Below are positions 1-8,164 of a DNA stretch of 64,000 nucleotides, one piece after another. The notes beneath the pieces were generated by a model. That model had not been told where the DNA came from, ran no database searches, and was given only the letters and a program-made list of their open reading frames with translations. Numbering within the stretch: position 1 is the first letter of the stretch; each line of letters begins with the position of its first letter. The position numbers were made by a program, and so were the translations under genes. Origin of the DNA: Bdellovibrionales bacterium (GTDB lineage: Bacteria > Bdellovibrionota > UBA1018 > CAIMNF01). The DNA is taken from assembly GCA_018266375.1 (NCBI GenBank), contig JAFEAO010000001.1, forward strand, positions 70,800-134,799, in the 5' to 3' direction.

Positions 1-527
1 ACGACAATGCGATCGGCGTAGAGCATATCGGAAAGTGCCGAGCCTTCGCGCAAGAACTCGGGATTTGAGGCGACCGTAAATTTTGATTTCTGAGTTTGAT
101 TCTGGCCGCGATAAGCGTCGCGAACGATACTCTCAACCCAGTTGCCACTACCAATCGGTACGGTGGATTTATTTACGATCACCACAAAGGGTGACTCGAT
201 GTTCGCACCCACGGACTGAGCCGCGGATTTGAGGTATGTGAGATTCGGCGTTCCGTCCGCGTTTGAAGGCGTGCCGACCGCGATAAAGATCACTTCTGCT
301 TTCGCGAGCGCTTCTTTTGCGTCGGTCGTGAACTTCAGGTTTTTCTTGGCGAGGTCCATGAGTTCCGCGAGATGCGGTTCATAGATCGGGCACTTGCCCG
401 CTTTGAGTGTTTTTACTTTCTCGGCATCAACGTCCAAGCAAGTGACCTCGCAACCGAGATAAGAGAGAGCCACACCAGTCGTAAGACCGACGTAACCCGT
501 ACCAATAATCGCAACTTTTTTACTCAT
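1..527 (-). CDS. ugd: UDP-glucose/UDP-GlcNAc 6-dehydrogenase family protein, N-terminal part (cut by window edge)
   Basis: NAD-dependent oxidation of a UDP-sugar to a UDP-uronic acid for surface polysaccharide is the family role. The 175 visible residues start with a Rossmann fold: a GxGxxG motif (G9, G11, G14) follows the first beta strand, then a VGTPS-type segment near residue 90, a KSTVP segment and a NPEFLREG segment, all typical of the family. The catalytic Cys lies beyond the window. The start ATG is at 525-527, 10 bases after the lysS stop codon, so both genes are probably co-transcribed. Which UDP-sugar is used cannot be told from this part. Confidence 0.9.
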   Translation of the reverse strand, partial: MSKKVAIIGTGYVGLTTGVALSYLGCEVTCLDVDAEKVKTLKAGKCPIYEPHLAELMDLAKKNLKFTTDAKEALAKAEVIFIAVGTPSNADGTPNLTYLKSAAQSVGANIESPFVVIVNKSTVPIGSGNWVESIVRDAYRGQNQTQKSKFTVASNPEFLREGSALSDMLYADRIV

Positions 528-537
528 GGTCGATGTC

Positions 538-2133
538 CTAAATCTTCGGATCGAAATCAGTTTGATCGCTCTCACCTGGAACGTCCGCAGAATCGCCCGC
601 TGCTTTACGCGTGAGCGGGAAGAGAACGCAGTCCTTGATGTTCTCGGAGTTGGTCACGAATTGGATCAAGCGATCGATTCCAATCCCCCACCCTGAAATT
701 GGCGGCATCCCGTATTCCATCGACAACACGTAATCGTGGTCCATGACCATCGCGTCTTCATCGCCGCCGGCGTTAAGCTTGGCCTGTTCTTCAAGGCGCT
801 TCATTTGCTCGATCGGATCGACGAGCTCCGAGTAAGCGTTCACGATCTCGGCGCCGTTAACGACGAGCTGGAAGCGGTCGGTGATCTGCTGATCTTTGTC
901 GTTTGCACGAGCGAGCGGCGAGAGATCGATCGGATGTTGCGTGAGGAAGGTCGGTCCGAGCATTTTCGGACGGGACACGCGCTTGTAGAGGATATCGATC
1001 AAATTGCCGCGACCCAATTTTTCAGGCGCTTCTTCTTCGAGATCGATGCGCTTGTCTTTGATCGCTGCGAGGAGCTCGCGAGCGGTCTTGTGCTGATCAA
1101 TATCGATACCGCAATCTTTCAGGAGCAAATCGCGGAACGTGACCACGCTCCACTCGCCGCCGAAATCCACTTCGACTTCAGGCGAGTTTGGATCGGCCTT
1201 CAATTTAACCTTGGTCGTCCCTAAAACTTTTTGGAAAACAGTCGAGAACAATTTTTGGAAGAACTTCATGTTGTCCTCGAAGTTCCAGTACGCCGAGTAC
1301 CCCTCCACCATCGTGAACTCTTGCAGATGGTTTGGAGAAATCCCCTCGTTACGATAACAGCGCGCGAACTCCACCACATGGTGGAAGCCGCCGACGATCA
1401 AGCGCTTCAAATAAGTTTCTGGAGCGATGCGGAGATAGAAATCCGCACCCAGCGCATTGTGGTGGGTTTTGAACGGTTTTGCAAGCGCGCCTGAGGCGTT
1501 GGGTTGCAAGGACGCCGTCTCGACTTCGATGAAGTTGTGCTCTTCGAAGAAGTTGCGCATCTCGCGAACCAATTTTGAACGAAGGAGGAAACGAGCGCGA
1601 GTCTCTTCGGACGTGATGAGATCCAGGTAACGCTGACGATACTTGATTTCGATGTCTTGAAGACCGTGGAATTTTTCGGGAAGTGGGCGCAAACATTTGC
1701 CTAAGAAAGTGTATTCTTTTACTTGTAGCGTTTTCTCGCCCACCCGAGTGGTGAACATGTCGCCCTTGGCACCGAAGAAATCTCCGATGTCCACGAAGTC
1801 GACATACTGCTGGTACTTGGCTTCGCCGACATCGTCGATCTTCATGCAAAGCTGAAGCTTGCCTTGAAGATCTTGAATCGTGATGAAGCTCAGCTTACCC
1901 ATCCGACGAATCGCGGTGATCCGACCGGCGACTTGTACGTTTGGAGTTCCATCCGCCAATGCGCGTGCTTCATGAAGTTCATGAGTCATTTCAAAGCGCT
2001 CGGGGTAGGGATGGATTCCAGCTTGGGTTAATTTTTGAAGTTTTTCGCGACGAACAATCTCCTGTTCGTTGAGATTTTTGGCGAGGTGACTTTGATCATG
2101 AGGCATAGCCGTGAGGCTAGCATAATGACTCAT
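538..2133 (-). CDS. lysS: lysyl-tRNA synthetase, class II
   Basis: Charges tRNA-Lys with lysine in the cytoplasm. The 531 residues comprise an N-terminal OB-fold anticodon-binding domain (about 50-170) and a class II catalytic domain. Motif 2 (RNEGISPNHLQEFTMVE, around residue 262) and motif 3 (GWGIGIDRL, around residue 482) are both present; motif 3 has Trp where Leu is more usual. An ATG nine codons downstream (ends at 2106) is an alternative start, and neither has a clear Shine-Dalgarno. It lies upstream of the UDP-sugar dehydrogenase. A short inverted repeat (CTCAT...ATGAG, 2129-2143) overlaps the first start codon. Confidence 0.95.
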   Translation of the reverse strand: MSHYASLTAMPHDQSHLAKNLNEQEIVRREKLQKLTQAGIHPYPERFEMTHELHEARALADGTPNVQVAGRITAIRRMGKLSFITIQDLQGKLQLCMKIDDVGEAKYQQYVDFVDIGDFFGAKGDMFTTRVGEKTLQVKEYTFLGKCLRPLPEKFHGLQDIEIKYRQRYLDLITSEETRARFLLRSKLVREMRNFFEEHNFIEVETASLQPNASGALAKPFKTHHNALGADFYLRIAPETYLKRLIVGGFHHVVEFARCYRNEGISPNHLQEFTMVEGYSAYWNFEDNMKFFQKLFSTVFQKVLGTTKVKLKADPNSPEVEVDFGGEWSVVTFRDLLLKDCGIDIDQHKTARELLAAIKDKRIDLEEEAPEKLGRGNLIDILYKRVSRPKMLGPTFLTQHPIDLSPLARANDKDQQITDRFQLVVNGAEIVNAYSELVDPIEQMKRLEEQAKLNAGGDEDAMVMDHDYVLSMEYGMPPISGWGIGIDRLIQFVTNSENIKDCVLFPLTRKAAGDSADVPGESDQTDFDPKI

Positions 2134-2192
2134 GATTTATGAGCAAAAAGCCTTGTTTTTGCATTGCGTCGAAACGTCTTAAGTAGAAATTG

Positions 2193-2222
2193 TTGTGCAT
2201 TGCAAAAAAACTGTGGTACAGT
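2193..2222 (+). promoter_or_regulatory. possible sigma70-type promoter for the secreted protein at 2248
   Basis: TTGTGC (2193-2198), an 18-base spacer and TACAGT (2217-2222) lie 26 bases before the start codon. GTGCA and TGCAC half-sites (2195-2199, 2222-2226) flank it and could be an operator. This is judged by eye only. Confidence 0.3.
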
Positions 2223-2247
2223 GCACCCCATTCAATTCTGGAGACTT

Positions 2248-2715
2248 ATGAAAACGATTGCCACATTTATCTTCGCGTTGGTTTTGAACGTATCTGCTCA
2301 AGCAGCTCCAAAATCTTATAACTGCATTGGCGCTTCCGGCTACATCACTCCGGATCACTTCACGCTCGTCGCAACGGACTACGGCTTTACCGTTTATTTT
2401 AAAGGCCAAGGTTACGAAAGGGCCAAGGCAGCTAGTTTTGTCACCGGCTACGGCAGCAAAATCCCAGCAGTGTTCGGACCTGCTTCGCACTCGAAAGAGT
2501 ACGCGGGCGCGGTTTTGTTCACGAACAAGAACCCGCAAAACTTTTTCAAAGGGAACGATCGTACCTACAAAGTGCTCTACGCTTACGCAAACCGTAACCT
2601 CTTGAACAAACAAGAACACGGTTCGATCATGGTCGCATTCAAACAGGAGTACAAATACGCTCCGGGTTCGAACGCACATGAGTGGGTTCGCGCATTCTCT
2701 TGCTCTGCTAAGTGA
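2248..2715 (+). CDS. small secreted protein of unknown function
   Basis: 155 residues with a typical Sec signal peptide (MKTIATFIFALVLNVSAQAA). The start at 2248 is preferred over the longer open frame from 2164 because it begins exactly at the signal peptide and has CTGGAG six bases upstream. The mature part (about 135 residues) is basic and rich in Tyr, Gly and Lys, with two Cys (near the N-terminus and in the last five residues) that could form a disulfide. No family is recognised. It stands alone, converging with the esterase lipoprotein gene. Confidence 0.75.
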   Translation: MKTIATFIFALVLNVSAQAAPKSYNCIGASGYITPDHFTLVATDYGFTVYFKGQGYERAKAASFVTGYGSKIPAVFGPASHSKEYAGAVLFTNKNPQNFFKGNDRTYKVLYAYANRNLLNKQEHGSIMVAFKQEYKYAPGSNAHEWVRAFSCSAK

Positions 2716-2748
2716 TTTAAGTTTATTGGGTACAATTCAAAAGTCCCG

Positions 2749-2764
2749 GGTTCTCGGGAGAACC
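2749..2764. terminator. palindrome between converging genes, possible bidirectional terminator
   Basis: GGTTCTC-GG-GAGAACC forms a 7-bp perfect inverted repeat in the 95-base gap between two converging genes. There is no U-tract on either side, so a factor-independent terminator is only a possibility. Confidence 0.3.
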
Positions 2765-2810
2765 AATCGCTCGTCGACTTACGCGCGCAACTCACCCTTT
2801 GCGGGTACGA

Positions 2811-4178
2811 CTAAGGTTTCGACCAGAGCATCAACCAATCGAACACACTGTTGAGAGTCACTCCGTATTGAGTGCTCGCGGCGGCAAGCTCGGCGGTCAT
2901 CTCGGGAGCGAGCGACTGACGGTGGGTCGGCGGATTGGTGTCGTTGGTATTGGTCGATCCGTTTAGCCACTGCCAGAGGTTCGACGAGAAGTTATAAAAT
3001 GGAGCGTTCAGCGTGTATTCCGCGGTCATGTGCGTGTTGATCGTCGCCGGATACAACGTCCCCGAAAACTGGGTATAGCGAGCATCGGCGGTATAGCCTG
3101 AACAAGCCTTCAAGTCGTTGATCGCGGTTTGCATGTTGGCCGCCGAGTAAATGTAGTCGTTGGCATTGATCGTCGCCCAAAACGGAATGTTATTCGCCCC
3201 GATGGTGGAGCAGATTTGCGCCGCTGTTTGAACGCGTTGACCCGACATCGATAGGGTCGCCGCCGCGTGAGTCGGATAGGCGCGGTTAAAGTTCCAAACC
3301 CCGGATCCACCCCAGCTCATTCCGATCACGTAAATACGCTTCGCGTTGATTCGGTAGTTTGCCTTCAAGTAGTTAATAAACTCGTTGTACATCGCCGGTT
3401 CGCTTTGGTTCGTGCACGAAAAAAACGATGCATTACATTGAAGCGTCGCTTGAATCATCGGGATGTCATCGATATTGGTCAACAAACGCGACACCAACGG
3501 CGTGTGTTGAAGCATGGCAAAGTTCGTTCCGGCGGCATCGTTACCCGAATCAGTGTAAACGCCTTCACCCCCATGTATGTAGATAATGAACGGCCAGTCA
3601 TTGGTGTCGTTATAATATCCGCGCGGCATGTGGATGGTGTAACGCATCTCGATTCCGCCCTTCCCGCTCAGCACCGTATTGTAAACTTGCTTGGATTGAC
3701 GATTCGGAATCAAGTTTAAGATTTTTTTCACGCTCGCATCTGCGGCGAGTTGGCCGGCGGTCGATTCACCGGTGACGTAGAGAATGTAACGTTTCTTGTC
3801 AGCGAGAGACTCAATCGAAGCGATGACGTCGCTATTGGGCATGTCCACCGTAATCGTGCCGTTTGCTACAAGCGATCCCGCAATCGAACCTTGTGCGCTT
3901 GCCTTTACCTGAGCCGAAGTCAGCGTGCCTAAATCGGTATCGTAAACCGCATAATAGATCTTACCCGCCAGTGATTGTTGGCAAGTGAGGTCGATCGACA
4001 TCACCCCGTTTTGAACATTAAGCGTGAACGTCGGCACCAGTGCCGGAGACATCTGACTGAGAGCTAAAACAGGACCTGAAATTTTAAGGGCAGGCGCACA
4101 TCCCGCAATGAACGACATTGCGGCGATATTCAATATAACTTTGAGCTTCCTCGCAGTTCGAAAGCGGTCCAAGTGCAT
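2811..4178 (-). CDS. secreted lipoprotein with alpha/beta-hydrolase (esterase/depolymerase-type) domain
   Basis: 455 residues. A short basic N-terminus and hydrophobic stretch end in an IAGC lipobox (Cys about residue 27), so it is a predicted lipoprotein. Residues about 40-160 look like an Ig/FN3-like beta region. The catalytic part has an HGG oxyanion-type motif (IYIHGGEG), a nucleophile elbow GMSWGGSG with Ser288, then NANDYIY and a C-terminal His-containing segment. This arrangement resembles secreted esterases of the PHB-depolymerase or ferulate-esterase kind (family-level inference). Substrate unknown. Monocistronic as far as visible. Confidence 0.75.
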   Translation of the reverse strand: MHLDRFRTARKLKVILNIAAMSFIAGCAPALKISGPVLALSQMSPALVPTFTLNVQNGVMSIDLTCQQSLAGKIYYAVYDTDLGTLTSAQVKASAQGSIAGSLVANGTITVDMPNSDVIASIESLADKKRYILYVTGESTAGQLAADASVKKILNLIPNRQSKQVYNTVLSGKGGIEMRYTIHMPRGYYNDTNDWPFIIYIHGGEGVYTDSGNDAAGTNFAMLQHTPLVSRLLTNIDDIPMIQATLQCNASFFSCTNQSEPAMYNEFINYLKANYRINAKRIYVIGMSWGGSGVWNFNRAYPTHAAATLSMSGQRVQTAAQICSTIGANNIPFWATINANDYIYSAANMQTAINDLKACSGYTADARYTQFSGTLYPATINTHMTAEYTLNAPFYNFSSNLWQWLNGSTNTNDTNPPTHRQSLAPEMTAELAAASTQYGVTLNSVFDWLMLWSKP

Positions 4179-4185
4179 ACGTACC

Positions 4186-4220
4186 CCATAAGGCCAATAC
4201 GCTCCATCTGGAGCTTATGG
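4186..4220 (-). other. stem-loop in the leader of the esterase gene
   Basis: Nested inverted repeats just upstream of the start codon at 4178: CCATAAG (4186-4192) with CTTATGG (4214-4220), and GCTCCA-TC-TGGAGC (4201-4214) inside; the two stems share one base at 4214. It may fold in the 5' untranslated RNA. Function unknown. Confidence 0.35.
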
Positions 4221-4313
4221 CTCTGACCTGATCTCTCTATTTTATAATTTCGCTTGAAGTTGCGATAGTGCGTCTCCACAGACACACTACTCGGCCGGGA
4301 CAAGAGACTGAAA

Positions 4314-5051
4314 CTAGAGCTTAAAACCCGCTGCTTCGGAATCGCGCTTGAACGTCTGAACGGTATCTGCACTCAAGTCGTGAAGCGTTTTAAAGCCGCC
4401 TTCGAGCTTGGCAAGTACGTCAAACGGCACGGTGATGATTTTACATCCGCACTGCTCAGCCTGGAGAATATTGTAAACTTCGCGAGTCGATGCCCACAAA
4501 CACTCGATTTGATCGCCGTACTCCATACAGATATGAGCAGCGGCAGTGAGAGTTGGAACCGGGTCATGCCCCATGTCCGCGCCGCGACCGGCAAATACCG
4601 ACACGATCGACGGAGCACCACCTTCGAGAGCTTGGCAGGTTGCGATGGTTTGCTTCAAAGTATAAATTGCAGTTACGTTGAGCTTAATGCCCGCTTTGGT
4701 GAGCGTGCGAATGAGTTCGACCGAAGATTTGCCTTCGGAGTTGATGATCGGAATTTTTACGTAAACGTTTTTACTCCAAGTCGCGATCTCGCGCGCTTGC
4801 TTTTCCATCGTCGGGAAATCGTCCGCGAATACTTCGAACGAGATCGGCTTCGCCGTGATGTCTTTTAAGATGTCTTTGCAGAAAGTGCGGTAATCGGTGA
4901 TTCCCGCTTTTTTCATGAGCGACGGGTTTGTAGTCATCCCGCTCACAATCTGGCTTTTGTTCATTTTCAAAAGCGAGTCGCGTTCGGCACCGTCGGAAAA
5001 AATTTTGATCGAATATTTACGTTTTTGAGTCTGAGGGTACTGGTCTTGCAT
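4314..5051 (-). CDS. tal: transaldolase
   Basis: Transfers a dihydroxyacetone unit between sugar phosphates in the pentose phosphate pathway. The 245 residues match the short transaldolase family: a SGMTTNPSL segment (37-45), the VYVKIP strand with predicted Schiff-base Lys99, a VTAIYTLKQ segment and a DMGHDP segment. The start ATG overlaps the stop of the upstream gene (TAATG at 5049-5053), so translation is probably coupled. It is the last gene of a three-gene minus-strand operon with two secreted proteins, an unexpected setting for a central-metabolism enzyme. Transaldolase versus fructose-6-phosphate aldolase activity is not settled by the sequence. Confidence 0.85.
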   Translation of the reverse strand: MQDQYPQTQKRKYSIKIFSDGAERDSLLKMNKSQIVSGMTTNPSLMKKAGITDYRTFCKDILKDITAKPISFEVFADDFPTMEKQAREIATWSKNVYVKIPIINSEGKSSVELIRTLTKAGIKLNVTAIYTLKQTIATCQALEGGAPSIVSVFAGRGADMGHDPVPTLTAAAHICMEYGDQIECLWASTREVYNILQAEQCGCKIITVPFDVLAKLEGGFKTLHDLSADTVQTFKRDSEAAGFKL

Positions 5052-5956
5052 TACTGAGACTGTACTTCACACTTTGCATCTTTGCCAGTGCCGAGCAAGC
5101 CGCCATCCGAGCAATTCTTTGTGGTTTGAAGCGCGTCATTCGAAGCCGAAGTCTTGGCCTTTTGCAGGTTAAAGGCGTTAATTTTATATTCGTAGGCAAC
5201 ACGAGAATCCATCTCTTTGTATTTACCGTCGATCTTACGACGGAGCGCGCTTCGGCCTTCGAACGCAAACATCTCGCCGGTTTTTGGATTTAAATAGAAA
5301 TAGAGCGGACTCACGGCCGCTTTAACGATAAAGCTCCAAGGCTTCATCTCCAGAACCAGGATGTCTTCGTCGCTCGGTGACTTCTCTTCGCGTAATTTTT
5401 TCATGATGAAGGTAAATGCGTCCTGGCGATCGAGGACCGCCATGCGGATTTTGATTTCCTCGCCGGCGAGGATTTGCGGAAACTTTGGACGGATGTAGCT
5501 CATCAAAGTCGAGGGGACGACGAGGTTTTCTTCGTTGTCGTCATCCGAGGTCTTTGTTTTTCCGTTCTCAGTCAGGCTGTAACGGATTTTGTTGCCGGCG
5601 ATCACTTCGAGCGACATCTGCTTTCCAAGAACCTTGTTATCGATTTTCGCTTTTTGAACGTGCCCGTCTTTTTCCCACGATTCCTCGATGACCTGAACGC
5701 CCTCGGGACCGGTAAAGGTCGAGAGCGCGTGGACCAAGTCGCCCTCTTTTTTAGATTCATTGTGGAATTTTCCGAGGGATTCGGCCGTGCAGCCGGTGCC
5801 TTTAAACAGACCGGCGCAAGATTCCGGAAAGGCGTCCTTGGCGTAGATTCGGCCGTCCATCTCCAGGACAACATCTTTTTTGGTATCGGTGTTAGCGAGA
5901 GCGGATCCCGCACCCAAAGCACTGGCCAAGAGTACAAAACGAGCGAATTTGGTCAT
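5051..5956 (-). CDS. secreted protein of unknown function in the tal operon
   Basis: 301 residues with a signal peptide (MTKFARFVLLASALGAGSALA). The frame is open further upstream with a TTG at 5990-5992, but the ATG at 5954-5956 places the signal peptide at the N-terminus and avoids overlap with the upstream gene. The mature protein has a Cys pair (CAGLFKGTGC) near residues 47-56 and a C-terminal Cys group (CSDGG, AKCE). No recognised domain; the repeated beta-strand pattern in the middle suggests a periplasmic beta-rich fold similar to DUF3108-type proteins (inference). Its stop overlaps the tal start. Confidence 0.7.
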   Translation of the reverse strand: MTKFARFVLLASALGAGSALANTDTKKDVVLEMDGRIYAKDAFPESCAGLFKGTGCTAESLGKFHNESKKEGDLVHALSTFTGPEGVQVIEESWEKDGHVQKAKIDNKVLGKQMSLEVIAGNKIRYSLTENGKTKTSDDDNEENLVVPSTLMSYIRPKFPQILAGEEIKIRMAVLDRQDAFTFIMKKLREEKSPSDEDILVLEMKPWSFIVKAAVSPLYFYLNPKTGEMFAFEGRSALRRKIDGKYKEMDSRVAYEYKINAFNLQKAKTSASNDALQTTKNCSDGGLLGTGKDAKCEVQSQ

Positions 5957-5975
5957 GAAGAAGATTGTAGGCGCT

Positions 5976-6776
5976 TTACTCGCCGACGGCAAGCTTCGCT
6001 ACGGCGGCAGAGTTCTGGCGGCGGATAAACCACTCATAAGAGCGCGTATCGAGGCGATTTCCAAAAGAATCGCGCACGAAGAAGACGCCTTTTTTGCCGC
6101 GGCAAATCTTAGAATCGAGTTCGTAGCAGTCGCCTTCGATACTATCGTCGTAGCCGGTGATCACGGTCACGTGCCAGTAGTCCTCGTCGTTACCGACGGT
6201 GATGACCGGGCTCCGATATTTATAGAGCGCTTCTTTGACCTGTTGAACGTGAGACGAATTCAACACTCCGCGCGAGTATTTGGTCCCGACCGAGAACAAA
6301 AATACGGTGTCGATCTTTGGAAGGTTGATACGCGGGGCAGTCTCAAAAGCGCCTGGGGTGTTCCAAACACCATAGTCGATGTCGCCATTTTCGTCGAAAG
6401 ACTCAAACGGAACATCGCGAGCGAGAATGGCCTTGCCTGAATCGAATTTCAAGAAAGCGTCCTCGAACCAAGTCTTGGAACGGAGAGAAGAAGCGTTTTC
6501 CGAAATCGTGTAGCGCTCGGAAATATCGAAATCGCTGTGGGCCTTCGGGTTCTTGATCTTGGCCTTTTTATTCAAAAGGATTTCCATCGCGCCGGTCGCG
6601 GCCATGAACAAGCAGGTATTGACCTGGCCTTGGTTTGGGGCTGCGATCACATAATCATTGAGTTCGGTGTACTTGGCTGGGAGCGCCACGCTCTCTGTAG
6701 CTGAGACGATCGGGCTCGCGAACAGTGCGGGTAAAACTGCGAGAAAAAAACCGCGAGCGAGAAATTGTTTTATCAT
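5976..6776 (-). CDS. secreted papain-like cysteine peptidase (C1-type)
   Basis: 266 residues with a signal peptide (about 1-26). Residues 48-55 read NQGQVNTC, aligning with the NQGSCGSC segment of papain: Gln49 would be the oxyanion-hole residue and Cys55 the nucleophile. YWHVTVITGYDD supplies His202, and VRDSFGN supplies Asp236 where papain has Asn. The spacing Gln to Cys (six residues) equals papain. Fold assignment is from motifs only. It is first in the operon with the 301-residue secreted protein (19-base gap) and tal, so the two secreted proteins may act together outside the cytoplasm. Confidence 0.75.
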   Translation of the reverse strand: MIKQFLARGFFLAVLPALFASPIVSATESVALPAKYTELNDYVIAAPNQGQVNTCLFMAATGAMEILLNKKAKIKNPKAHSDFDISERYTISENASSLRSKTWFEDAFLKFDSGKAILARDVPFESFDENGDIDYGVWNTPGAFETAPRINLPKIDTVFLFSVGTKYSRGVLNSSHVQQVKEALYKYRSPVITVGNDEDYWHVTVITGYDDSIEGDCYELDSKICRGKKGVFFVRDSFGNRLDTRSYEWFIRRQNSAAVAKLAVGE

Positions 6777-6799
6777 ACCCTAGAGTGTAGGGCAGATTT

Positions 6800-8140
6800 C
6801 TACAGAGGCAACTGTTTTTCTGCAACGTCGGGCTCGAGGAAAACTTTCTTGAACGGATCGCCGAGGTCACCGCTCGGAAGGTTCTTGATCAACACCATGA
6901 GCGGGAACTTCGAAATCCGGCCGATCACGTTGCGTTCGATCCATGAACCCGAGCCCATGCGGGACGAGAGCTCCATGAACTTTTGCGCGAGCTCATCGGA
7001 TTTTGGGCTCGTCGGAACGGTGACAAAACCCAATTCCAAATCGGCATCCTTGGACCCCTTGAAGAAATAAGACACTTCTTTGGCCACACCACCCGACCCG
7101 CGTAAGCTATCCTCAAGGCGTTTACGGAAGGTGGTTCGAAACTCATCCGAACCCACCGGAATACGATATTTAACGGTTTTGCCGCTCAGTGCAGCCGCCG
7201 GACGGCCGGCAAGCGCATCCACCAGGCTTTTTCTCAGGAGCGGATCCTTGCAAAACGAACCAGCTTGTTTCCAAGACCGGCAAATCCAAAACACATGCAT
7301 TTCATCGCGAGTTCCGACGATCGCGTGGTCTTTGAGATCTTTATCGGCAGGTTCCGGGTTGTGACCGGCCTGTTGCACGACCTGAGTGGAATCGGCCTGC
7401 ATGAAGTCGCAACTTGGGTTTTTAACCGGCGCGCTTTGATAGTGGATCGTGCGGAAAAACTCCTTTGGAAGCTGGATGGGGAACGGATCACGCGACACGA
7501 GGGCGATCTCTTTGGGATTCCACTTCCTGACTTTATAAGGACCGCTTGAGATCCAGTCTTTGACGATGCGCTCATTAGCTTGGAGACGCTTTAAGTTTGC
7601 CGGGTGGAAAACACCGGAGAGCGGATGGGTCAACACGCGCTCTGCAAAAGTTTGGAATTCGAAGTCCTTCGGGAGCTTCTCCCACTTCAAGACGAGAGTG
7701 CGAGCGTCGGGAGCGCTTGCCTGAAGTTCGGAAAACGCCTGCCACTCGGGAGTGACCGCAAGCGTCTTCGCCTCGGTTTGCGCCCACTGCAAAGACTGAA
7801 CCCAGTCACTAGCATTGATGGGCGACCCATCGCTATAGGTCAACCCCGCGCGAAGGGTTGCCTTGAACTCGCGGGTCTTTTCGTTCCAGGTCCACTGATC
7901 GGCAAGTTCGTTTTGAATGGTCTGGCCGGTCGGCAAAAACAAAGTGCCAATGACGCCGTTGTGCGGTCCCATTGTCAGCGCCGGATAGGCATCCATCGGC
8001 GAGAGGGTTTGAGGCAACTCGTAGAGCCAGACTTTTTTATCTTCTTCGATCGTGAAGGTTTTTTTGGAGAAGACAAACGCGATGATGTTCAGGCCGAACG
8101 CAGCGCAAAACAACAAGAGAGCAAGCTTTGTTTTGGTCAT
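6800..8140 (-). CDS. ABC-transporter substrate-binding protein, family 5 (peptide/oligosaccharide type)
   Basis: 446 residues. An N-terminal hydrophobic segment (about 5-25) serves as signal or membrane anchor, and no lipobox Cys is seen. The body has family 5 hallmarks: a start strand with LSPMDAYPALT, then DQWTWNEKTREFKATLRAGLTYSDGSPINASDW split over residues 90-125, and a SGPYKVRKWNP segment. This family binds peptides, nickel or murein tripeptide and delivers them to an ABC permease, but no permease gene is nearby. The start at 8140 is chosen because the longer frame runs into the divergent gene. Only 24 bases separate the two divergent start codons. Confidence 0.8.
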   Translation of the reverse strand: MTKTKLALLLFCAAFGLNIIAFVFSKKTFTIEEDKKVWLYELPQTLSPMDAYPALTMGPHNGVIGTLFLPTGQTIQNELADQWTWNEKTREFKATLRAGLTYSDGSPINASDWVQSLQWAQTEAKTLAVTPEWQAFSELQASAPDARTLVLKWEKLPKDFEFQTFAERVLTHPLSGVFHPANLKRLQANERIVKDWISSGPYKVRKWNPKEIALVSRDPFPIQLPKEFFRTIHYQSAPVKNPSCDFMQADSTQVVQQAGHNPEPADKDLKDHAIVGTRDEMHVFWICRSWKQAGSFCKDPLLRKSLVDALAGRPAAALSGKTVKYRIPVGSDEFRTTFRKRLEDSLRGSGGVAKEVSYFFKGSKDADLELGFVTVPTSPKSDELAQKFMELSSRMGSGSWIERNVIGRISKFPLMVLIKNLPSGDLGDPFKKVFLEPDVAEKQLPL

Positions 8141-8164
8141 GCAGAATGTGATACACTTTGGAAC

